From: Trileptium ribeirensis
Lineage: Eukaryota; Nematoda; Enoplea; Enoplida; Thoracostomopsidae
Reading direction: 5' to 3'
DNA: 64,000 nucleotides
Assembly: GCA_030248225.1 (NCBI GenBank)
Contig: JASANE010001555.1
Coordinates: forward strand, 1-64,000
A program made the translations under genes and the position numbers. Positions 45,770 through 56,072 of the stretch are shown here, one piece after another. Numbering within the stretch: the first letter of the stretch is position 1; every line of letters begins with the position of its first letter. A model generated the notes under the pieces. The model was not told where the DNA came from. It ran no database searches and saw nothing but the letters and a program-made list of their open reading frames with translations.

Positions 45770-48700
45770 ATGGATTCGCACGCTGATCCGGAGTTGGAAA
45801 CCCACGACTTTCTTGGCTGGACTGACGGACATATGGAGGACGACTTACGTGCCAGGCCCCGACGTGCCGCTGGCACCGGTGAGCGACCGCTCACTCCCCC
45901 GCCCCGACCCCCTGGACAATCGCGTCGGGGAGAATCATCTGAGTCACCTGGTCTGGACTCAAATACTGCTAACGCTATCTTGCACCACCTGACTACCCAA
46001 CCGGCTGGTCCTCCTATGATCCCACTAAGGGACATGCCGACCTTTGATGGGAAACCGGGAGGCCAGGACTTCGAGGACTGGGTTCGGATGTATAATCGTC
46101 TCGCTAACGCCAATGGTTGGGACGATCATCGAAAATTGATTTGCGTACCAGCTCTCTTGCGTGGACCGGCAAGGGAGGCCTTTGAGGGCCTTCCACCGGG
46201 TAAACGTCAAAGTTTCCTAGGACTAGTTGCCAACTTACGTTTTTTATTTTCGTCATCCCGCCGCCCATAGAAATCATTACCAGGATTGTGTACCCGACAA
46301 CAAGGAGCTAATGAACCCGTGACGATGTACGGTTTAGAATTGCAGAAGTTATGTGATCGCGCTTTTCCCGACATGGAAGATGGGCAACGGGACACCATGC
46401 TTCGCATGTTTTTCCAAAGAGGCTTGCGACCTGAGGTTCGTAGGCAGGTCCTTAACCAGATACATGAGTGCGAGACATTTCGGGATACCGTGGGAGTTGC
46501 TAAGCGATACGAGGACGCTAGCGCTGCGTGCCCTGAACCAGACGCACCCGTCGCTAGTAAGCCTCGGGCTAAAACTGTAAATTCTCTACTTGAGGAAGGA
46601 GGTGAAGGCCTGATCACACAACTTCAAAACATGATGGAGGAGCACCGCAAGGCGAACAACAGTAACAGCGATACAATAAGTCGGTTGCTGGATGTAATTG
46701 ATAAAAGGGTCGAGAACACGCGCCAGCTTAACGCTCTCGCGCCGCCGTTTGTGCCTGGCTCACCCGCTGCGCCGCCGTGCTTGCCAATACCGCATATTAC
46801 CTGCTATCGCTGCGGAGAACCAGGACACGTTATGCGCGAATGCCCGTATAATGTGCGCTATCCGCCTGCCGCTGTGAATGGTGCGCCGCGCAATGTCGAT
46901 CCAGCCCCCGCCTATGCATCCGGAGCTGCGCGTCGAGAGCCAGGGCAGCAAGGATTAAGAAATGGCGTGGGCGCCTACCCAAGAAACGATAACTATAATG
47001 CGGGCCGAGGAGGCCCACCGCCACAGTTTCGGCGAGCCGAAAACGGAAATGGATATCGAAATAATCCCGGGTGGAACAATCCACCCAACGCTGGAATGCG
47101 GCCTAGTGGCCCAAATCAAGCGGGACCGCCATACGTCCGACCACCGCCGGGATTTGCCAATAATACTCGCGGAAATGATAACTATAACAACCGGCCGGCT
47201 CCGGCCTATGGGTATCAACGCGCCCAGAGCGAACGACCCCAACCTAATAGACGCATGGGGCCCCAGCAGCAGTCTGGGCGATTTTATTCACGGGACGACA
47301 GCAACCGGAACAGTGGTGCTGTACCGCGTCGGCGATGCCAGCTAAATTTCAGCGCATCTCAGGGTAATGGAAATCGAGAACCAAGCCCAGCCACTACCCA
47401 TCGCCTAGAGGTACTCAGCCGTGAACTCGGTATGATTCAAGGCAAACTAGGGCATAGTGAACCGACTGGACGACTGAACGCTATCGCGACTACTGACGAA
47501 CCATTGTACGATGACGACGGATACTTGATAAACAGACACGATGACTTGGACGATTCTGAGATGATGAAAGGACTTATTGAGAGACACCTGAACGTGATCA
47601 CGACCACTTCGTGGGCTGATGCCGCGCGTCTTCCCCGGAGCCGTGATCTGGTTCAGGGTGTGGACAGCCCTGGACTTATGGAATTGGGCCTTAGTGATAC
47701 TGAGGACGAGCAATGCTGCAACGAACACACAAACGCTGTATATAGTAAAGAAAACACAAAATACCAAAAAGAGGGATTTCGGGGCGAGGGATTGTCTATG
47801 TTGTGTGTGGATGCACCCAGCGCGGGTGTTGATCCACGTGTATATATATCCGCGAGCGAATTAAATGGCGAACAGCGAGGCGAGCGAAGGGTCGACCAAT
47901 CAGACTATCCGGCCATGCTAGGGCTCGGACTGAACGAACGAACTCTGACTGCAATGGAAGATAATAATGGTAGTATGGAAATTCGCGAAGAAATGGAAGA
48001 TGGTTGTGTTCAAAATTATAGGTTGAGTGATGTTAAAGGAAGTGTTGATTTTATAACCGGTACTCCCCAGGGAATCACCTCAAGGGGGAATTCCGGGACC
48101 CCCAGCTCTTTGGAGATGACTGCAGAGATTGTGAGTGAAGATGATGTTGTTGTATTTGATGAGCCATTATTATTATTTTCCTCCTCTGTGGCTGGCCATC
48201 CGTGTGTTGAGAGTGTTGATGTTGATGATTCCGGCAGGGAAGCCGATGATGTTGATATGGCTCAGGAAGAATCGGATTTATTCGGGTTGCCGTGTGAGGC
48301 ACCCATGGAGCTTTTAGAGGTCGGCGGACGACCAGGAACGATGGAGGCTGCGGCGTACGATGTTAGGGCCCTCTCGGAGTCGCCCAGTCCTAGTTCCGTT
48401 CTAAATTATAGGTCGTATGATGTAGTATGTGGGTCGGACCGCCGCGCGGGTCGTCCCTTGTGTGATGATGAGAATTGTGTGTCGTATGAGTGTATTGACT
48501 TGCCTAAGTTAGGACGCGCTTATAGCCTTAGTGAATTATTGGAAGATGATAATGGAAGTGATGTTGATGTAATTGAATGCTACTTCGAACCGGCGAAGTA
48601 TGCTACTGATGGACTTGAGGTGACTTTCCCGACCTCATTGGCAAGGGGTTCCACGGTCATTGGGTCCTTCCTTGATGCTGACCGGGGCCGCCCTTGTCAC

Positions 48701-50269
48701 CCGTACCCAAGCCGAGGTAGCGACGGGTTCGCGGCCGATTGCGCCGATGAAGCGGGTATGATCGTTGGGGCTGAAAGTATTGCCCGGGGTCTGCCCAGGT
48801 ACGGGGATGTAGATGGCAGGGTGGCGAATAAAGACTGTCCATCGCATTGTGAGGCTTCCGTCGCGCCCACCGTCGTTGAAGCGCGCAACGACGTGACTTG
48901 CAATGAGCTAAGTTTTTTCAATAAATCTTGCGATGAAGTCAGCGTGAAGGACAGCGCTGAGTGTGTTGAATTTGTTGGATCGGATAAATCGAAGGAGTCG
49001 AGTGAACTCCTTTTTGAGCGAAGCGGATCCGCCGCGAGCGATGCGAACAATTTTAGCGAAGCGAAAATATGTAACCTAAGACGGGGTACCCCGCAGGAAC
49101 GCGATTTTGGTGGAAATGAATCAGAAAATGAGCTTGGATACGGCGTGATCGTCGCGCCCGATGAGTCTAATGGTAGGCCTGATGAAGGCAGTGATGACGA
49201 GATGGATGAGGAACGTATGCTGGAGGACGAAGAATTTTGGGCCAATTGGGTGGATCCGAATGCCGACTGGTACCGACGCGAACCCAGCCCTGACGCACGA
49301 GAGTGGCATAGTGAAGGGGTGTGGGAAGTGCGTCGCGAAAACAACAACGAACTTCCGCGTGCACCATCGGATGATGGCATTGATTTAAGCTTGCGAGCCA
49401 GTCAACTGTCTATCCATTCTGAAGAAGGAGATGGTGCTGTCGGAGGAAGCGATCTAAGCGAAGGCAGCGATAGTGGCAGTGTCGCTATGGGAAGTGTGAG
49501 TGGGCCAAGTTCGGATCCACAGGTCGGGAACGTTCGTGGAGACCCTATCGAAGGGACGCCTTGTATGCGCCTGGGTAATTTAGGTAGCTCCACCGATACG
49601 TTAGCCGACATCTCTAGCGATATATTGGGACCCGTCGAAGAGGCGCCTAGTATGCCCTCGGGTGACCCAAAGGAAGCAAGTACGACCACTGAGGAGTCCG
49701 TTGAAGGGAGACCATGTATGTCCCCGGGTAATTCGGAGGAATCTGTGAGCGTGATTAGCGAGGACTCGGACGTGTGTATGGGACAAGAGAACTTGCTTAA
49801 CTTTATACGAGAAGCTAATGACGAACGTATACATCAACTGGACGAACAATTACTGGACATGTCTGGACTTTGTCTTCCCAATAATATGCCGATCGAACTT
49901 GGACGAGTTAGAGCAATAACGGACGAGGAACGTACTCGAATCCTCGGGACTGACACATTGTTCACTATGTCTACGGACCATGCCGAGACCGTAGCTTATC
50001 AATTCCCTCGCATCGAATTGACTGAGGATGCGGGTAACGAGTCAGCTGAGGGACTCATACCAATTAACTTTAGGGCTAGCGAGATCAATGTTGAGTACGG
50101 ACAACCTTTGGCATTGCAACCGCAGGCTCTCTTTTATCGGAGAGTAATAATTGTAATGGAACAGCTGAACAATTTAAGCCGACTTTTTGAGCTTCGATTT
50201 GAGGTTAGCACACGACCCGCCTTACAGCGAGATGCCGCTATGCTAAGCAGTATATTAGGCATGGCCTAA
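45770..50269 (+). pseudogene. Gag with one zinc knuckle and a long acidic tail (giant element)
   Basis: The first ATG is 45770. The frame runs to TAA 50267, broken only by TAG at 46268-46270, giving 1,500 codons. Residues ~80-260 look like a capsid (DMPTFDGKPGGQDFEDWV, later FRDTVGVAKRYEDA). A CCHC knuckle CYRCGEPGHVMREC is at 46802-46843. A Gly/Asn/Arg/Pro-rich basic stretch follows (to about 47340), suited to RNA binding, then ~950 residues rich in Asp, Glu and Ser. Near the end are repeats of the type EGxPCMxxGN (about 49550-49790) and a more ordered C-terminal 150 residues. Such an acidic tail is not typical of Gag; its role is unknown. The next ORF follows after 15 bases in the same frame. 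Confidence 0.88.
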
Positions 50270-50284
50270 CCAATTGGGCACTGC

Positions 50285-51196
50285 ATGACCGGGATGTATC
50301 TTGGTCCCGTGACACTTTCTTCGTTGGAGTCTTTCATCGATCTGGTGGGTCCATGCGTGAATGGCCACACGCTCCAGCAGGTCATTGAGAGAGAATTCGA
50401 GGTAGAGTTTAGTAGGGATCCGGTGTGTCGCCAGTGCCAAGAGTGCCACATAAGAGATTCCCGGGACCCAGGCTCACGCTGCTACTTTTTCGGTCAACGA
50501 GGAAGATGGACTTACGACGGTACGCTGACCACCACGTGCGCGTCCATCCTCCCGGATGGCTACATTGCACCTCATTGGCCTTTCTATGTCGGAATTCAAT
50601 CAGCCAGAATGCAGAAAACTTTCCGCGAGGCGAACCTCGAGTTGCACGACCTCTTGTGCGAGGCGCCTTATTTGATCGAATTCATTTATCGGAACCAAGA
50701 CACACGCGGTGTTCCGATCAACTCCTTTGTTGACCAAGCTTTAGGTAATATGGAATTTGACGACGAAACTCACCGACTTGCCCGACTGGTACTGCTAAGC
50801 GCACGCATGAGACTTTTGCGGCGCCCCGACATTGCTGCACTGCTTGAGACAGAGGGAAACACATCTGCCGGACTAAAGATAGGCAGGGACCGCTTAATTT
50901 CGGAACTATGCTTGTTCCCGGACGATGACACCAACTGTTCCATCCCGAATTTGGACGAACAATTAACCACAGCATTAGCCGCTTACCTCGACTCATCTGA
51001 CGAGGAGTCGGAGGATAACTCCGATAGCGACTCCGCCCAGCAAGAAAGCATAACTGAGTCGAGTGACACGGAAACGAGCGACGAGGAAATTAAAAGCGAC
51101 ATTACGGAACACATCGCAAACATGAGGGAACCCAATCGAAACGAGGTACGATCCCCTTCACCGAGCCTTAGTAATGGCATCGGCCATCCTTCAGGT
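50285..51196 (+). pseudogene. Unknown Cys-containing domain upstream of Env (giant element)
   Basis: I do not recognise it. The ORF opens at ATG 50285, 15 bases after the Gag stop and in the same frame, and runs into the Env-like region without interruption. It has a folded-looking first ~210 residues with a cysteine cluster CRQCQEC near residue 48 and helix-rich sequence (e.g. RLARLVLLSARMRLL). An acidic Ser/Asp/Glu linker follows to about 51180. It may be a cytosolic N-terminal extension of Env, or a separate protein if Env starts at the internal ATG 51197. It is intact itself; the ORF is broken later. Confidence 0.6.
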
Positions 51197-51200
51197 ATGT
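51192..51200 (+). promoter_or_regulatory. Consensus 5' splice site at the Env start
   Basis: CAG/GTATGT is a near-perfect metazoan donor and overlaps the ATG of the Env signal peptide (51197-51199). If used, splicing would remove the Env start and could supply a way to make downstream Pol without Env. Use is not shown. Confidence 0.4.
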
Positions 51201-53100
51201 GGAGGGTCTGTACAATCCTATTATTACTTTGGCTCTCAGCGCTCAGTTCTACGCGCGCAACGCTTTCCCCATTTAGCGATTCAATCTCGCGCTTAGGTGC
51301 TTTTGTCAATCGACAAGTAGGAGTGGTCATCGAGCCACAGGGCTTGGTGGTCACCTCCGACCAAACAACGCATTTGCCAGTGGTATTGCAGTTATCACTT
51401 CGCGATTGGGAACGTAAGTCCGATCCCTATGTGAGTAAATTCTGTCCACCTTATGAAGCGAACGGATCATGCCGCGCGGACGGCTGCCGGAAGGTTAACT
51501 GCACCGAATATCCACAGCTCCATGAGACTCTAAGCGCTTTGGAACGTGAACTCGATGACGCTTATCATGGCGTGCTGGACACCAATTACTATTCGTTGCT
51601 TGTGCATTCTTTTTGTGTCGCGAACGAGCAATTGTGTGATCTCACGCATAAAAGAGAAAAGCGCTTTGCTAGCTTGATTGCCGCCGCTGCAGGTGCCGTC
51701 TCAGGTTTCTTGGGCTTGGGAATGGCTTTTTCTAATGGAGTGCACATCAATAATGTTCGCCAACAGGTAACTGTCCTCGAAAAATTCATGCGTGAGACTA
51801 ACGATGTCTCCTTTCGGAATACTAAAGCCATTAGGCAACTAACCCGAGCAAACGAGGACATCTACGCATTCCTACACCATAGCATGCAAGAGGTAGTCTC
51901 CATGATCGAACAGGTTAGGTGTGCCGATCAGAAAGAGATCGCGCATGTGCACCACCAGCTAATAGATCACATCCTTCGAGCCAACATGCGCTCGTCGGTA
52001 CAAGCTATAATGGAATCCATGCTGAACGGCGAATTATCTCACGCCGTTATTGATGTCGTCATGTTACGACGGTTATTTTCCATGGATCCACGCATTTCCA
52101 AGACTATCGTCATGCGCGAGCCTAGCCTCGCCTATTAGTTTGGTCGCGTCATGCCTGTGAGCGTGGACCTGACAGCGTTTCGCTTTGGGTTCATTTTGCA
52201 ATTACCATTGCCGATGCGCAATGACGTACGACCATATTTTCGGATATATAACACTGGTTGGAATGCACCCGCCACGCTGACGCAGCTGAGATTGCCGCTC
52301 CCTCAATATGCTGCCCGCTTGGGGAAATTCGCTTCGAATCACTAAATCTGGGAGCATGCAAGCAAAGACCAGGAATCGCTTTTTGTGAACCGCACGCGTT
52401 GATAACCGATCATAGTACAAATTGCTTAGAATGGATTATTGCAGGCGAACATGTGCCCGAGACCATTAAACACACATGCAGCAACCGTTCCCTGATAGGT
52501 CCACTTGCCAACGACACGTCTGTACACACGACTATACAGGGAGTATTAATTCGGACTAATGAACCTGAGGTCATTTTGACAAATCGGAGACAACTAGCTC
52601 ACGTTACGTTGGGTAAGTCAATAAAAGTACCGCCTAATGGAGTGTTATGGTTTCCACACGGAAACTACACTCAGTTGGTCATTGGGTCAATAGTGCTCAC
52701 TAGCATGCTGAAGCCGGAAAAGATCACAATAAAATTCGGACCGAATATTACTATTGACCGGCTATCCGGTATTAAATTAAGACCTCTGACTTGGGACTCA
52801 CTCGACAACGCCAAGGCTATCAATTGGCGGGTTGCGCAGATAGCTAAGGACAAAGTCCGTAGTGTGGTTAATCTCCCCGCTGTGGAATACACGGGATTCT
52901 TGCCCTACTTCCTCATCACCGTCGTTGTAGGATTGATCAGTTTGATCTATTTCATGAGTAAATGCAAGGTCTCACCTAAGTACGGATATTATATTCCCCG
53001 ATGGTTCTCATGTCGTGGACGTCTAATTAGGACCGATAGTAAGCCTAAGAAAGCCATTCGATGGATCAGAGCAAAACACCGATTACCGAGTGCTCCACCT
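51197..53100 (+). pseudogene. Env-like class I fusion glycoprotein (giant element)
   Basis: It begins with a signal peptide (MWRVCTILLLLWLSALSS, 51197-51250). A Cys-containing surface part has N-glycosylation sequons (NGS, NCT), and then a furin-type site KREKR lies at 51650-51664. The Ala/Gly-rich hydrophobic segment right after it resembles a fusion peptide, followed by heptad-like helices. The C-terminal ectodomain has more cysteines and sequons (NRS, NDT, NYT, NIT), and a transmembrane anchor lies at 52894-52965, then a basic tail. This layout matches baculovirus F/errantivirus Env relatives; the exact family needs a profile search. Breaks: TAG at 52136-52138 and a frame change between about 52258 and 52345. 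It lies upstream of Pol, and its tail is in frame with the protease. Confidence 0.82.
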
Positions 53101-55558
53101 GCGGAAGATGACTTCCCTCATACAGACAGAACCTCGCCGACGGAGGTCATGGTTGGGCCCTCGGGGGCGCCGCGCGTGTCCGTTGCGTCCAGCCGTGCCC
53201 CATGTCGTTCGAACAGACTATTAACATCACGTAACTCATCCGAGGAAGAACTCGTATTCATCGAGGACGACGAACTATTTGTCGCTCCCTCTCGTGACTC
53301 ACGCCGTGTACCTCGTCAAGGTATGTTCACTAGACAACTAAACACCATGAACGCAGGTAATACGCCACTGCTCATTAACGCAACCATACTTGGCACCCCA
53401 GTTATGACCCTTGTAGACACTGGAGCCGACGTGTCAATCATGTCACAAGCCCTAGCTGCCCGTTTACGACTGGTTCCTCGCGACACGAACACTACCCGTA
53501 TAGTATCGGCTACGCAACAAGAGTTGACAATCAGCGGAGTAGTAAAAGCACCGATCACAATAGGATCGTTAAGTACACCGTGCGACTTTCAGGTAACAAC
53601 AGACACTCCGTACGAATGCATCTTAGGTACCGACTTTATGGCATTACTACCATATGTCGACATAAATTTTAAAGACCGCTGCCTGGATTTATCTAACGGA
53701 ACTGAAAACTGTTCGGCGCCGTTCGCCGACCAAGGGGATTACCGACCCCCAGTTATCAACGTGGTAACCAGAAAATACACTCAAGTACCACCGAACACCG
53801 AGCTGTTCATCAACGCCATCCTGGAAATCACCCAACCTCCGAGTGGTCAAGCTTTGTTCGTACCCGACCCCTTTATTAGGGACGTTGCCATCGCCCACTT
53901 TCTGGTACTTACTGGCCAACGCATGATCCCAATAGCACTGATGAATTTTGGGAACTTTCCCGTCGCCATACACGCCGGACAAACAATAGGACACATTGAG
54001 ATGCTTGACGACAACGAGGTCGAATTCTTATACGACAGTAACAAGCGTCTGTTACAACTTGACCTTCCAAGACGCACTAAGCAATGCAACAATATCGGAG
54101 TTACACGAGACAACGTTGTACAAATTATAAGTGAACAGAAGAAGACCATTGACACCGAGCGATCCATACAAGTCTTGAGTAAAATAGACTTTGGACAAAC
54201 GACCCTTAACCCTTTCGAGCTCAAACAATTGAAAACGACTATCTCCGAGAATGCAGACATATTTAGTGTACACCCGTTTGATCTAGGCAGATGTGGTGTA
54301 CACCAACACAGGATCGTTACTGGAGACGCAAGGCCTATCAAACAGGTACCTTACCGCTTAGCTCATTCATTACGAGAACCCTTGCGTGAAGAACTGAACA
54401 ACATAGTAGAAGCAGGTCTAATAACACCATCCGATTCACCCTAGGGTTCTCCCATCGTTTACGTCACCAAAAGTGACGGTACCTTACGGTTGTGCGTCGA
54501 CTTCCGTAAGCTCAACGTAGTTGCAGAACGTGACTTATACCCACTGCCCCGTATAGACGACATACTGGGATGTCTCAGAAACACCAAATTCATGTCCAGT
54601 TTAGATCTTAACAAAGGTTTCTGGCAATTAGAACTGGACCCGGAGACCAAGGAGAAAACCTCCTTCGCCACTGTCCACGGACAGTATGAATATAACGTTT
54701 TGCCATTCGGATTGAACTCTTCACCCGGCGCCTTTCAAAGGTGCATGTCAATCATACTAAAGGGCTTAGAATGGGAACGATGCCTTATCTACATAGACGA
54801 CATATTGGTCTTTTCGCCCACGTTTGAGCAACACCTAGCGGACCTAATTACTGTATTTGATAGGTTCCGTAAAGCAAATCTTAAACTAAAGCCCTCCAAA
54901 TGTCAGTTTGGACAGAAACAATTGAAATATCTTGGACACATTATCAGTTCAGAGCGAGTTAAACCCGACCCCGAGAAAACCGCTGCAATAGACAATTACA
55001 AACGACCGGAAACTCTCAAACAATTGCAGAGTTTCTTAGGGCTTGTAGGATATTATCACAAATTCATACCACATTACTCTGAAATTTGCGAGCCGCTCAA
55101 CGCACTCCAACGGAAGGACAGTGAATTCAAATGGACACCGCAATGCGAGGAAGCATTCGGAAAACTACGTAAGGCGTTGGTACAAGAACCATTACTCATA
55201 TACCCGGACTTTTCTAAACCTTTCATACTCCAAACGGACGCTTCTGGATATGCCCTGGGGCTGTGCTTTCGCAAAAGACCGACAAGGGGACATTGCCTAT
55301 CGCCTACGCGAGCAAATCATTTGTAGACTATCAACGCCGATATCCTGCCATAGAGACTGAAGCTCTTGCCATGCGGTGGGCTGCCTTACACTTCCGACAC
55401 TACCTACTCGGACACGAATTCCATGTTGAGACTGACCATAAGCCACTTAAGGCACTGTTCGAGAGACCACTCCGAAATTCGCGATTAGCTCAATGGCGTA
55501 ACGAATTACTGATGGAATTCGGTGGTTTCAACATCGAATATAGACCAGGTAAGGCTAA
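53101..55558 (+). pseudogene. Protease, RT and RNase H (giant element)
   Basis: Protease: LVDTGADVSIM with catalytic DTGA at 53416-53427. RT: CVDFRKLN near 54490, DLNKGFWQLELD near 54605, FGLNSSPGAFQRC, catalytic YIDD at 54790-54801, then FLGLVGYYHKFIPHY. RNase H: LQTDASGYALG near 55230, ETEALAMRWA and TDHKPLKALF. The frame is shared with the Env tail upstream, without its own start codon. Breaks: TAG at 54442-54444, at the usual SPWxSP tryptophan position, and a one-base frame change near 55255. The MITE at 55559 follows directly, at the end of RNase H. Confidence 0.93.
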
Positions 55559-56069
55559 TGCGGCGTTCACGTTATAATGTCCCCAACGTTTGGAACCCAT
55601 GTACCCCACACAGTGTCAGACACACTGTTGACAACAGGGTGTCTTAGACACCACCATGTTTTTAATAAATTTTTTCAACGGTAGCTAGTTACGCGTATTA
55701 CCACTTGCCGACAGTGTCAGGCACACCGTGTCTTCTGGCAGTTTTATTGACACTGTTCGGAATTATTTGAGCAATGTTCATATGGGCTAGATACAAATAT
55801 CGAGAATTTAGGAAAAACTCCACAGGACAGTTGACTAATAAATCGCATTCGCTACAGACGGTGTCCGTTATAGTTAATTCGCGCCAAATTGGTAGCTAAG
55901 GGTGTGTACGACACTGTCTAGAAAAAAATTTAGTAGCTAAGGGTGTGTCGTACACCCTCGGCATTTTATTTACAGTATGGGTGTCACCCTGACTGTCTAT
56001 ACGGTAGGGTCGCGACTACAGGGGGTCAAAAGTTCCAAACAGCGGGGACATTATAACGTGAACGCCGCA
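55559..56069. mobile_element. MITE family B, copy 3, inside the giant element
   Basis: This 511-bp element has inverted ends TGCGGCGTTCACGTTATAATG and the reciprocal, and TAA at 55556-55558 and 56070-56072. MITE plus one TAA is 514 bp, and the coding frame shifts from phase 3 to phase 1 across it, exactly as expected for a simple insertion into an open frame. It must therefore have moved after the giant element arrived or was assembled. Confidence 0.96.
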
Positions 56070-56072
56070 TAA

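Noticed and set aside
48697..49380. Ser-rich 227-codon minus-strand ORF
   Set aside because: It is the antisense shadow of the acidic Gag tail; codon bias of the tail explains it.
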